Assembly (NCBI RefSeq): GCF_900111315.1
Contig: NZ_FOGU01000013.1
Span: 39,318-103,317, forward strand
DNA length: 64,000 nucleotides
Direction: 5' to 3'
DNA from: Tranquillimonas rosea
GTDB lineage: Bacteria; Pseudomonadota; Alphaproteobacteria; Rhodobacterales; Rhodobacteraceae
The translations under genes and the position numbers were made by a program. How positions within the stretch are numbered: the stretch's first letter is position 1; the number at the start of each line of letters is the position of its first letter. Below, piece after piece: positions 51,846-60,015 of the stretch. The notes beneath the pieces were generated by a model that worked only from the letters and a program-made list of their open reading frames with translations, was not told the DNA's origin and did no database searches.

Positions 51846-52799
51846 ATGCGAGATACCACGATCCGACGCTACAACCCCGAGACATGGCCGATCGCCTCGG
51901 CCATGATCCACCGCAAGAACGACCTCGGAGACGGACGGACCGTCCAGGACCAGAGCGCGGACGAATGGGGCGTCGCCCTTGCCGAAGTCGCCGCCGCGGG
52001 CTTTGCCCATGTCGATCCGTTCGATAGCTGGATCCGCCTTGCCGACCTGGAGCGCAGCCGCCTGGACGAGTTCATGGCCGTCACGCGGGATGTGGGCCTG
52101 TCGATCCCGGCGATCTCCACCGCCCGCCGCAGCGTCATCGACCCCGAGCGCGGCGACGAGTTCCTCGAATACGGGCACCGGGTCATTGACACCGCGGCCG
52201 AGATCGGCGCCGGGGCGGTGTCGTTTGGGCTTTTCGGTCCGCTCACCCAGGTCCAGCAACAGGCGCTGTGGTTCTGGACCGTGCAGGGCGTGGTCAACCC
52301 GGACGACAGGGACGTCTACGACAAGGCGGTGGCGCGGATCGCCGAGCTGGGCCGGCATGCCGGGGAGCTCGGGCTCGAGATCTCGCTCGAGATGTACGAG
52401 GACACCTATCTCGGCACGGCCGACGGGGCAGTCCGCTTCGCCACCGACGTGGACCTGCCGAACGTCAAGGTGAACTGCGACCTGGGCAACCTGGTGCGGC
52501 TGCACCGGCCGGTCGAGGATTGGCGCAGCATGATGGAAAAGCTCGCCCCTTTCGCCGGTTACTGGCACGCCAAGAACTACTACCGGATGGAAGACCACGG
52601 CACCGGCATGGCGATGTCTTCGCCCGCGCCGCTCGAGTTCGGGGTCATCAACTGGCGCGAAGCCGTGCGGATGGCGTTTCACGCGGGGTTCCGCAGCGCC
52701 TTCGCGCTGGAGCATTATGGCGGCGACGGACTGAGCGTCTGCGCGACCAACCTGACTTATCTTCGCAAGATCCTCCGAGCCACGATGGTGACGTCATGA
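51846..52799 (+). CDS. Xylose isomerase-like TIM-barrel enzyme (possible acid-sugar decarboxylase or isomerase)
   Basis: Soluble metal enzyme, 317 aa, of the AP_endonuc_2/xylose isomerase-like superfamily. The usual four metal ligands appear: E182 (SLEMYED), D212 (NCDLGN), H241 (YWHAKNY) and E289 (ALEHYGG). GGGAGG lies upstream of the ATG. It lies between pdxA2 and a dihydroxyacetone-kinase-like gene, and its stop overlaps that gene's ATG. From memory, in D-apionate catabolism an enzyme of this superfamily (ApnL) decarboxylates 3-oxo-isoapionate to L-erythrulose, which a DhaK-family kinase then phosphorylates. The gene pair here fits, but I cannot test similarity. An epimerase or isomerase of another acid sugar is the alternative. 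Confidence 0.8.
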   Translation: MRDTTIRRYNPETWPIASAMIHRKNDLGDGRTVQDQSADEWGVALAEVAAAGFAHVDPFDSWIRLADLERSRLDEFMAVTRDVGLSIPAISTARRSVIDPERGDEFLEYGHRVIDTAAEIGAGAVSFGLFGPLTQVQQQALWFWTVQGVVNPDDRDVYDKAVARIAELGRHAGELGLEISLEMYEDTYLGTADGAVRFATDVDLPNVKVNCDLGNLVRLHRPVEDWRSMMEKLAPFAGYWHAKNYYRMEDHGTGMAMSSPAPLEFGVINWREAVRMAFHAGFRSAFALEHYGGDGLSVCATNLTYLRKILRATMVTS

Positions 52800-54556
52800 C
52801 CCATATCCACGACGATCCCGAGACCTTTGCACAGACCGCGCTGAAGGGCTTCTGCGACCTGTACCCCGACCATGTCCGCCACGTCCCCGACGGCGCGGTG
52901 CGATCGACGGCGACACCGGCGGGCAAGGTGGCCGTCGTGATCGGCGGCGGCTCGGGTCATTATCCAGCCTTCGCCGGATATGTCGGGCCCGGCGGCGCGG
53001 ATGCGGTCGTCGCCGGCGACATTTTCGCCTCGCCCTCGACTCAGGCGATCGCGCGGGTCGGAAAGCTGGCCGACCGTGGCGGCGGCATCGTTTTCGGCTA
53101 CGGCAACTACGCCGGCGACGTGCTGAACTTCGGCGCCGCCTGCGAACGGCTGGGCGACCACGGCATCGACGCGCGCAACCTGATCGTGACGGACGACATA
53201 GCCAGCGCCGATCCCGAAGCGCATCACCAGCGGCGCGGCGTGGCCGGGGACGTCGTCGTCTTCAAGATCGCCGGGGCCGCCGCGGAGGCGGGGCACGACA
53301 TCGACGGTGTCATGCGCCTGGCCGAGCACGCGAACCGCCGCACACTGTCCTTCGGCGTGGCTTTCGACGGCTGCACCCTGCCCGGCGCGCGCGAGCCGCT
53401 GTTCCACGTCGAAAAGGGCCGGGTCGGTGTCGGGCTCGGCATCCACGGCGAGCCGGGCATCGACGAGATCGACGCGCTGCCCGCCGCCGATCTGGCGGCA
53501 CTGTTGGTGGACAGACTTCTCGCAGAGCGCCCCGAAGGCTGGTCTGGTCGCGCGGCGGTGATACTGAACGGGCTTGGCGCGACGAAGTACGAAGAGCTCT
53601 TCGTGCTCTGGACCCATGTCTCCGACCGTCTGCGGAAGGAGGGGATCGATCTGGTCGCCCCGATCTGCGGCGAGTTCGTCACCAGCCTCGACATGGCCGG
53701 CTGCTCGCTGACGGTGTGCTTCCTGGACGATGAACTGGAGCCGCTCTGGCAGGCCCCGACCGACACCCCCGCCCTGCGCAAGGGCGTGATCGAACCGCGC
53801 GGCGCGGCCGAGCCCCTGCCGGCCACGGTCGAGGAGATCGCCCCGCTTCCCGAGGCAAGCGCCGCCTCGCGCGACGACGCCGGCCGCGTTCTTCAGATGC
53901 TGCGCGACATGGACGCCGCGCTGGCGGATGCCGAGCACGCGCTCGGCCAGCTCGACGCGATTGCCGGCGATGGCGACCACGGCCGCGGCATGCGCCGGGG
54001 GTCGGCAGCCGCGCTCGCCGCGGCGGAAGATGCGGCCAGTGCGGGCGCCGGGGTGCGCAGCCTGCTCGCCCGCGCGGCCGATAGCTGGGCCGACCGGGCC
54101 GGCGGCACCTCGGGCGCCATCTGGGGCCTGATCCTGCGGGGCCTCAGCGACGGGCTGTCGGACGATACCGGCCTCTCCCGCACCGGCGTTGCCGAAGGCG
54201 CCCGGATCGCACGCGACCGGGTCGAGCGGTTGGGCGGCGCCAAGCCCGGCGACAAGACCCTTGTCGATGCGCTCGTCCCGTTGGTCGAGACGCTGCGGCA
54301 GGCAACCGAGGACGGTGCCGAGGCCGCCGAGATCTGGCGCCGCGCGGCGGACGCGGCCACCGACGCCGCACGCGAGACCGCGCCGATGCGGCCACGGCTG
54401 GGACGCGCCCGCCCGCTGGCCGAGCGCAGCATCGGGCACGCGGATCCCGGTGCCGTCTCTCTGGCGATGTGCGCGCGCGTTATTGCCGACCGGCTCGCCG
54501 GCAGCCCCGGCGCCGAGGCGGAACGCACGCTTGTCTCGGACGCGATCGCGGACTGA
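52796..54556 (+). CDS. Single-chain dihydroxyacetone/erythrulose-type kinase (DhaK-DhaL)
   Basis: ATP-dependent kinase, 586 aa, with the substrate domain DhaK (1-330) joined to the nucleotide domain DhaL (~365-580). DhaK shows VVIGGGSGHYPAFAG (46-61) and the segment GLGIHGEPGIDE, whose His normally forms the covalent hemiaminal with the keto substrate. DhaL shows DAIAGDGDHGRGMRRG, the Asp triad for Mg-ATP. The single-chain form uses ATP, not the PTS. Its ATG overlaps the stop of the TIM-barrel gene. Substrates of the family include dihydroxyacetone and L-erythrulose; the context of acid-sugar breakdown makes either plausible. Confidence 0.9.
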   Translation: MTHIHDDPETFAQTALKGFCDLYPDHVRHVPDGAVRSTATPAGKVAVVIGGGSGHYPAFAGYVGPGGADAVVAGDIFASPSTQAIARVGKLADRGGGIVFGYGNYAGDVLNFGAACERLGDHGIDARNLIVTDDIASADPEAHHQRRGVAGDVVVFKIAGAAAEAGHDIDGVMRLAEHANRRTLSFGVAFDGCTLPGAREPLFHVEKGRVGVGLGIHGEPGIDEIDALPAADLAALLVDRLLAERPEGWSGRAAVILNGLGATKYEELFVLWTHVSDRLRKEGIDLVAPICGEFVTSLDMAGCSLTVCFLDDELEPLWQAPTDTPALRKGVIEPRGAAEPLPATVEEIAPLPEASAASRDDAGRVLQMLRDMDAALADAEHALGQLDAIAGDGDHGRGMRRGSAAALAAAEDAASAGAGVRSLLARAADSWADRAGGTSGAIWGLILRGLSDGLSDDTGLSRTGVAEGARIARDRVERLGGAKPGDKTLVDALVPLVETLRQATEDGAEAAEIWRRAADAATDAARETAPMRPRLGRARPLAERSIGHADPGAVSLAMCARVIADRLAGSPGAEAERTLVSDAIAD

Positions 54557-54565
54557 GCGCGATAC

Positions 54566-54590
54566 CGGACGGGCCCGCGCGGCCCGTCCG
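54566..54590. terminator. Bidirectional terminator hairpin between the two enzyme operons
   Basis: Perfect 10-bp stem CGGACGGGCC / GGCCCGTCCG with loop CGCGC in the 36-bp gap between the convergent kinase and isomerase genes. Confidence 0.7.
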
Positions 54591-54592
54591 CT

Positions 54593-55369
54593 TCAGCCGG
54601 TCTGCAAACCCGCCATCCAGCCCAGGCTGTCCTCGGTCCGCCCGCCGGAACGATATTCGGCCCCGAAGGCACCGGTCCAGCCGGCGTCGCGCATCGCGGG
54701 CAGCAGCCGGTCATAGGCGATCTCGCCCCGATCCGGCCTGCCCCGGTCCGGCACACCGGCGAACTGCACGTGCCCGACACGGTCGATGCAGGCGCGAAAC
54801 GTGCGCAGCAGATCGCCGTCGGTGATCTGCAGATGATAGCAGTCGAACATCAGCATGAGCTCGGGCCGCCCCACCCGGTCCAGCACGTCGAGCGCGGAGG
54901 CGAGCCCGAGAAGCGCGTAGTCGGGGTTGTCGAACGGGTTGAGCGGTTCGATCAGGGCGACCAGTCCGGCCTCTCGTGCGCGGTCGCAGGCGTGGTGAAG
55001 GTTCGCCACGAAGGTATCCAGCAGCCGGTCGCGTTCGACCCCGTTCGCCGTCCCTGCCATGACATGCACGGCGCGCGCACCGATCCGCGCACCATATGCG
55101 AACGCCTCGTCGATGGCGGCGCGGGCCTCACCCTCGCGTCCCGGCTGGGCGGCAAGACCGGAATCGCCGGCCCGCGCGCCCTTGGCGGTGTTCAGCCCCA
55201 GCATGGCCAGACCCGTCTCGTCGAGCGCGTCCCGCACCCGCGTGGCATCCTCTGCATACGGCCAGTGACACTCTACGGCATCGAAGCCGGCCGCTTTCGC
55301 GGCGCGGATCGCGTCGGGCAAAGGAAGCTCGGACCATAGGAACCCGAGATTTGCGGATAAACGGATCAT
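54593..55369 (-). CDS. OtnI-type TIM-barrel isomerase (hydroxypyruvate isomerase family)
   Basis: Soluble isomerase, 258 aa. The N-terminus IRLSANLGFLWSELPLPDAI and the metal-binding set E141 (LIEPLNPFDNP), D176 (MFDCYHLQ), Q202 (HVQFAGVPDRG) and E238 (GAEYR) match the hydroxypyruvate isomerase/OtnI group. OtnI interconverts 2-oxo- and 3-oxo-tetronate in the L-threonate/D-erythronate pathway. The ATG overlaps the aldolase stop. It is third in the kinase-aldolase-isomerase operon, the same set as otnK-otnC-otnI. Hydroxypyruvate isomerase proper is an alternative, but the neighbours favour OtnI. Confidence 0.88.
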   Translation of the reverse strand: MIRLSANLGFLWSELPLPDAIRAAKAAGFDAVECHWPYAEDATRVRDALDETGLAMLGLNTAKGARAGDSGLAAQPGREGEARAAIDEAFAYGARIGARAVHVMAGTANGVERDRLLDTFVANLHHACDRAREAGLVALIEPLNPFDNPDYALLGLASALDVLDRVGRPELMLMFDCYHLQITDGDLLRTFRACIDRVGHVQFAGVPDRGRPDRGEIAYDRLLPAMRDAGWTGAFGAEYRSGGRTEDSLGWMAGLQTG

Positions 55370-56016
55370 GCGTCCCACTCGACATCGAAGGTCCGGACAA
55401 GCCGGGTGACATCCGCGTCCGTCAGGCCCTTCGGCCCCAGCCCGCGGGTCATTAGGGCCAATTGTGCCGCCGCCTCCAGTTCCTCCATCGCGTAGACAGC
55501 GGCATCGAGGTCCTTTCCGGCGACGACGGGGCCGTGATTGGCCAGCATGACCGCCGTTCGCCTGCCCGCAAGTCCGCGGATGGCATCGCCGATCGCCGGA
55601 TCGCCCGGCATGAAATACGGCAGGAGCTTCACCTTGCCGAGCTGCATCACGGGGTACGGCGTCAGCCGCGCAAGAAAGTCGTCGGTATCCGCATCGGGCA
55701 TCATCGACAGTGCCACCGAGTGCGCCGCGTGAAGATGGACGATCGCCCCCGCCGTGCTGCGCGTGTCGTAGAAGGCGCGGTGCAGCGGCATCTCCTTGGT
55801 CGGCGCGTCGCCGTCGACATGCCGCAGGGCGCCGTCGAACAGGCTGAGGCGCGCGGGATCGAGGGTCAGGAACGACGATCCCGTCGGCGTCACCAAGAGC
55901 CCTCCGTCGGGCGTCCGGACCGAGATGTTGCCGGTGGACCCGTGCGTCAGCCCGCGATCGTAGAGCGAGCGGGCAAAGAGGCAGACCCGCTCTCTGAGGG
56001 CGGTCAGTTCGGTCAT
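55366..56016 (-). CDS. Class II aldolase (OtnC-like decarboxylating aldolase)
   Basis: Zn-dependent class II aldolase/adducin-family protein, 216 aa, the usual length. Landmarks are THGSTGNISVR (24-34, phosphate binding), catalytic E75 in TKEMPLHR, Zn ligands H94 and H96 in IVHLHAAHS, and H161 in ANHGPVV. OtnC proteins decarboxylate 3-oxo-tetronate-4-phosphate to dihydroxyacetone phosphate. The ATG overlaps the stop of the DUF1537 kinase gene (ATGA), and its stop overlaps the isomerase ATG. This dense coupling supports a single pathway. L-fuculose-type aldolase activity is less likely here. Confidence 0.9.
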   Translation of the reverse strand: MTELTALRERVCLFARSLYDRGLTHGSTGNISVRTPDGGLLVTPTGSSFLTLDPARLSLFDGALRHVDGDAPTKEMPLHRAFYDTRSTAGAIVHLHAAHSVALSMMPDADTDDFLARLTPYPVMQLGKVKLLPYFMPGDPAIGDAIRGLAGRRTAVMLANHGPVVAGKDLDAAVYAMEELEAAAQLALMTRGLGPKGLTDADVTRLVRTFDVEWDA

Positions 56017-57263
56017 GCCGTGCCTCCCAGGACGTCCAGCGCCTCGGAGAAGAAGTCCTCGCCACCGAAATTGCCGGATTTCAGGGCCAGCACCAGATCC
56101 CGCCCCTCGGCCCGCACGGCCGGCACGCCCGGCGCGATTTCCGGCCCGATCTCGAGCGCCGTCAGCCCCAGCCCCTCGACCACGGCGCCCGAGGTCTCGC
56201 CCCCCGCGGTGACGAGACGCCTGACGCCGCCATCCACGAGCTGCCGCGCCACGTCCGCAAAGAACTGCTCCAGTCCGGTCGCCACCGCCTCGCGACCGTG
56301 CCTTTCCTGCGCGGCGCGCACGCTTGCCGGGTCGGCCACGGAATAGACCAGCGCAGGCGTGTCCTGCCCCAGAACGAAGGCCGCCGCGTCGCCGGGCGTG
56401 GTCCGCCCCGCCATCACGGCATCGGCGTCGACCGCCAGCGCCGGGTTCGCGCGCGACCACGCCTGAACCTGGCGATGTGTCATCCGCGAACCCGACCCGG
56501 CCAGCACGGCCCCTTGCCCGGCCAGCCCCGCCCACTCGGACGCGGGCGTGCGCGGCGGGCCATCGAGCAGGTTGGCCGGCAATCCCAGGGCAACGCCCGA
56601 GCCGCCGGTGATCAGCGGCAGGTCGCGGGCCGCCGCGCCGATCGCCAGAAGGTCCGCGTCCCGTATCGCGTCCACGACGACGACCGGCCGCCCCGCCCCA
56701 TGCTCGACCCAGAGCGACTCGCGAATGGCTGCGTCCCCGGCGAAGACCCGGTCGGCCGGGACATGGCCCACCGCCTGCCGTGTCTGGTGCGAAAGCCAGC
56801 GGCGGATATCGGGATCGGTCATCGGGGTCAGGGGATGCGTCTCCATCCCGGACTCGCTCAACAGCGTGTCACCGACGAACAGATGCCCCTGATAGACCGA
56901 CCGTCCGGTCTGGGGAAAGGCCGGGCAGACGACGCAAGGCGCGTCCCCGAGCCGCGCCATCAGCGCATCGATGACCGGGCCGATGTTGCCGTCGGGCGTG
57001 GAGTCGAAGGTTGAGCAATACTTGAAGAAGAATTGCGAGCACCCCTGCGCGGCGAGCCAGTCGAACGCCTCGAGCGTGCGCCGCACCGCCTCCTCCACCG
57101 GGATCGTGCGCGACTTGAGCGCGACCACGCCGGCATCGACATCTGGATCGGCCGTCCCATCGGGCACCCCGGTGATCTGGGTCACACGCAGACCGCCCTT
57201 CGCCAGCACGTTCGCCAGGTCCGAAGAGCCGGTGAAGTCATCACCGATACAGCCAAGTTTCAT
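56013..57263 (-). CDS. Four-carbon acid-sugar kinase (DUF1537, OtnK/OiaK-like)
   Basis: ATP-dependent kinase of the DUF1537 family, 416 aa. The N-terminal sugar-binding domain begins GCIGDDFTGSSDLAN, with the conserved D8/D9; the middle part has FKYCSTFDSTPDGNIGPV; the C-terminal ATP domain ends with RRLVTAGGETSGAVVEGLG. Members phosphorylate 3-oxo-tetronates, D-threonate or 3-oxo-isoapionate. It is first in the operon, and upstream lies TTGACA followed by a GntR-type operator. Together with PdxA2, aldolase and isomerase it covers the central phosphorylation step. The exact substrate cannot be told from sequence. Confidence 0.92.
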   Translation of the reverse strand: MKLGCIGDDFTGSSDLANVLAKGGLRVTQITGVPDGTADPDVDAGVVALKSRTIPVEEAVRRTLEAFDWLAAQGCSQFFFKYCSTFDSTPDGNIGPVIDALMARLGDAPCVVCPAFPQTGRSVYQGHLFVGDTLLSESGMETHPLTPMTDPDIRRWLSHQTRQAVGHVPADRVFAGDAAIRESLWVEHGAGRPVVVVDAIRDADLLAIGAAARDLPLITGGSGVALGLPANLLDGPPRTPASEWAGLAGQGAVLAGSGSRMTHRQVQAWSRANPALAVDADAVMAGRTTPGDAAAFVLGQDTPALVYSVADPASVRAAQERHGREAVATGLEQFFADVARQLVDGGVRRLVTAGGETSGAVVEGLGLTALEIGPEIAPGVPAVRAEGRDLVLALKSGNFGGEDFFSEALDVLGGTA

Positions 57264-57337
57264 GTGCCCTCCAGCGACGCAGACGAGATTCCTGCCAGGG
57301 CCCCAAGACGGCGAGGCCCACTTCCCCGCAAGTCAGT

Positions 57338-57360
57338 ATACTGCATACAAAATATGTCAA
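57338..57360 (-). promoter_or_regulatory. Promoter -35 and candidate GntR operator, site D (kinase operon)
   Basis: On the minus strand a perfect TTGACA (57360-57355) is followed by TTGTATGCAGTAT (57350-57338), the fourth copy of the GntR-type motif. It shares the 17-base block ATATTTTGTATRCAGTA with site B. The operator fills the -35 to -10 spacer; the -10 is unclear (TATACT at 14 bp or TACTGA at 16 bp). It stands 75 bp before the kinase ATG. Confidence 0.6.
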
Positions 57361-57471
57361 GAAGCCGGCCCGATGGGGCGGTGACGATGAGGGCGGACTG
57401 CTTGTGGCCCATGAGAAACCATTCGCCGCCGCGTGGTTCGGCGTCGCGCTGTACACGGCAAGGCGCGGCAC

Positions 57472-58521
57472 TTAGGGCCGGTTGCGGCCGCGGAAGAACA
57501 GCAGGGGGATGATCGCCGTCAGGATGAGCAGGCGGAAGACGTGGTGTGCGGCAACGAAGGTCGGCTCGACGCCGATCTGCACGGACATGGCCGCCATCAC
57601 CTCGACCCCGCCAGGGGCGAACGAGATCAGCAGGAGCGCCGGCGAGAGGTCCAGGATCCGGGCGACCATCAGCGCACCGATGGCGGCAACGCCGCAGGAC
57701 ACGAGCGTCACGCCGATGCCCGCCAACAGGTTGCGGCGAAGCTCCACGAGGCTCTGGCCCCGGAACCGGGTCCCGATCAGGCTGCCCATGACCGTGAAGG
57801 CGGCCAGCGTGAGCCAGGACGGCAACTGACCGGGGGCCAGTTCCGTCGCGTGGGCTGCACCGGAGACGAACATGCCCCCGAGTAGCCACGCGGCCGGCAC
57901 GTTCAGCCGTGCCAGCCCCCAGGCAGCCGCCACGGAAACCGCCGCGAGCATCAGCGCGCTCAGGGGCGTCATCGGTGCCGTGGGCGTCGTGACGGCATCG
58001 CCCTCCACGCCCCACAGCGCCAGCAGCGCCGGGACGAGCACGGTAAGGAACAGGACCCGCATCGACTGGACGATGGCGATCCGCGAGACGTCGCTGCCCA
58101 ACTCGGTGGACAGCCCCATGACATAGCTGAGATGGCCGGGCGTGGCCGCCAGCATCGCCGAGAACGGGTCGAAGCCGAAGGCCCGGTGCAGAAGCGTCCG
58201 GTTCGCGACGAGGCTCGTCAGCAGCGTCATCGTCATGACGACGAAACTCACCGGCCACGTTACGGCGGCCTGCAGCACCTCGGGCGTCACCGTCGACCCG
58301 ATCCCGATCCCCAACAACAGGAAGCACGCGTTGCCAAGCGGCACCGGAATGGCAAGACGCACCCCGAGCAGGATCGCCGTCGTCACCGTGACGGCCGGTC
58401 CGGCGAGAAAGGGGGCCGGAAACCCGAGAGCCCGGAACACCGCGGCGCCCACCCCTCCGACCAGAAGTGTCAGCACAGCAACACGGGTCGCACGCAGAGC
58501 GCTTTCGAACCTATCGGGCAT
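57472..58521 (-). CDS. AbrB-family membrane protein
   Basis: Polytopic membrane protein, 349 aa, of the AbrB family (PF05145; not the Bacillus DNA-binding AbrB). Two related halves of about 150 residues each start with a small Pro-containing segment (FPAPFLAGPAVTV; LNVPAAWLLGGMFVS) followed by four to five helices. Characteristic phrases are ATPGHLSYVMGLSTELGSD and FAPGGVEVMAAMSVQIGVEP. The ATG at 58521 is chosen because the long extension upstream lacks conserved sequence. Members are often located beside TTT transporters or are annotated as ammonia monooxygenase by error. The function is not established; a transport-linked role is possible. Confidence 0.88.
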   Translation of the reverse strand: MPDRFESALRATRVAVLTLLVGGVGAAVFRALGFPAPFLAGPAVTVTTAILLGVRLAIPVPLGNACFLLLGIGIGSTVTPEVLQAAVTWPVSFVVMTMTLLTSLVANRTLLHRAFGFDPFSAMLAATPGHLSYVMGLSTELGSDVSRIAIVQSMRVLFLTVLVPALLALWGVEGDAVTTPTAPMTPLSALMLAAVSVAAAWGLARLNVPAAWLLGGMFVSGAAHATELAPGQLPSWLTLAAFTVMGSLIGTRFRGQSLVELRRNLLAGIGVTLVSCGVAAIGALMVARILDLSPALLLISFAPGGVEVMAAMSVQIGVEPTFVAAHHVFRLLILTAIIPLLFFRGRNRP

Positions 58522-59094
58522 CACGGCTTTCTTCGGCGGCTTCGGGTGATGCCGACCTAATACCGTTCGAACGGAAGGGGAAAGAGCCGACGCTCCATCG
58601 AGAGCCCGCCGCGCGGACAGGCCACGGCGCTCCCTCCGGCAGAGACGCCGCCGGGCTGCATCTGGGACGAGAGGGCCCGGCGGCGCCGTGGATCGGGTGC
58701 CTGAGAACACATGGGGGTCGATCCGGATGTCATTGTCGAACATTGCGCCTTGCAGCGCCACTGCGTTCGCGACGCATGGCTTCGGAAAACGACCGAAGGT
58801 GTGGGATTTCGCGCCGACCGGCCGATCGCGATGAGCCGCCGCCCCTACTGGCTCGAGACCGACGAAACGCCCTGGGCCCCCACGTCGAGCCCGCCGGGCA
58901 CGAACAAAAGCCAGACGAGCAGAAGCCCCCACAGGGCCGACATGGCGAGAAAGAGCTTCGTGGGTCGCATGGGGGCCGAACCCTGCGCGACCGGATGGGT
59001 TCCATGATAACCGAGGAATGGAGCGCGCCCCGGCGGGTGGACCAGCCGGATCGGTTGGATTGACCCCTCGCGGGCTTTCAGAGGATGAAGGCCC
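58522..59094. other. 573-bp region with at most one small gene
   Basis: Region between the AbrB-family gene and the IS3-type remnant. Apart from a possible 41-codon membrane-peptide gene (58845-58970) I see no conserved coding sequence, hairpin or RNA gene. Open frames on the plus strand are Arg- and Pro-rich, as is typical for non-coding high-GC DNA. Confidence 0.5.
58845..58970 (-). CDS. Possible small single-helix membrane protein (41 aa)
   Basis: A short frame beginning MRPTKLFLAMSALWGLLLVW with one strong hydrophobic helix (about residues 6-26) and positively charged N-terminus, ending in a polar Ser-rich tail. AGGG lies about 11 bp upstream, which is a weak ribosome site. The hydrophobic pattern is better than expected for chance, but the gene is too short for certainty. 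No function can be given. Confidence 0.35.
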   Translation of the reverse strand: MRPTKLFLAMSALWGLLLVWLLFVPGGLDVGAQGVSSVSSQ

Positions 59095-59383
59095 ATGCCC
59101 GGACGCCACCGTAGTCACAGCACCGAATTCAAGCGCCAAGTCGTCGCCGAGTATCGTGGCGGCGAGACGCTCCACGCGCGCGGCCGGCGCCACGACCTGT
59201 CCCGCAACCTTATCCGTATTTGGATCGAGAAGGCCGAATCTGGCGCTCTCGACGAGGACGTTGCGGCGACGGAACTGATGGCGGAAGACGAGGCGCGGAT
59301 CGTCGCGCTCGCGCGGCTGGTCGGACGCCAGGCGCGCGAGATCGAGTTCTCGCCGCGTTGTCGGCCATGCTGTCGGCCGCGGG
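59095..59383 (+). pseudogene. IS3-family OrfA (transposase HTH subunit), 3' end lost
   Basis: The ATG at 59095 starts MPGRHRSHSTEFKRQVVAEY, the typical IS3 OrfA/Tnp_1 beginning, with the HTH around HDLSRNLIRIWIEKAESGAL and the leucine-zipper region [15 protein letters not shown]. After about residue 85 the frame leaves OrfA sequence and continues into Arg/Pro-rich nonsense to 59514. The join with OrfB material lies near 59352-59384. Confidence 0.75.
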
Positions 59384-59767
59384 ATCGATGCCCGGCTCGC
59401 GGTAAGAGCGCTCGAGAACGCAATCGCGGAGCGGCGCCCCTTGCCCGGCTGCGTGTTCCACACGGACCGCGGATCTCAGTACGCGTCGGACCTCCATCGC
59501 GGGGCTCTCGATGAACACGGCTTCTACGGGTCGATGAGCCGCCGCGGCAATCCATACGACAACGCTCAAGCCGAGAGCTTCATGAAGACGCTGAAGGTGG
59601 AGGACGCCTACCTGATGGAGTATGAAGACTTCGAGGAGGTCGCCGTCGGTGTTCCGCGCTTCATCGAAGCTTATAACACCCGTCGCCCACACTCAGCCCT
59701 GGGGTATCTCAGCCCCGCCAATTACGAGGACCGCCACGCCCGCGCCAAGGTCAAAACTGCCGTCTGA
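59384..59767 (+). pseudogene. IS3-family OrfB (rve integrase), C-terminal third only
   Basis: In frame from about 59384 the sequence reads [18 protein letters not shown] and then [13 protein letters not shown], the second catalytic Asp region. It continues with [20 protein letters not shown] (the Glu of the DDE triad) and ends with [17 protein letters not shown]. This is the C-terminal part of an IS3 transposase; the upstream two thirds are deleted. Confidence 0.8.
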
Positions 59768-60015
59768 TCCTGTACACGCGCAGGGGCGCACTCCGCTCGG
59801 TCGCCACCGAAACGGATAGCATTGCTGCGAAATGCCGCGAACAGCGGCTTCCGATTGGATGCGATGTCGAATGGAGTCGTTGCCTGTATGGCCGGTATGG
59901 CTTGTGAGTGGTCGATTTGAGCCTCGTCCCCCTATGCCGCCAAGGTGCGCGTCTCGACGGCCCGCTATACGGCCCATTGCTGGCCGCGCTCGCGTATGAG
60001 AGTATCGATGCGTTG

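Larger units (their letters stand above)
59095..59767 (+). mobile_element. IS3-family element remnant with internal deletion
   Basis: The left part encodes an OrfA (HTH transposase subunit) and the right part the end of an OrfB (rve integrase). The large middle of OrfB, with the first catalytic Asp, is missing, so the element cannot move by itself. I cannot identify terminal inverted repeats with confidence: TGACCCCT at 59060 may be the left end, but no matching right end is seen. Confidence 0.8.
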
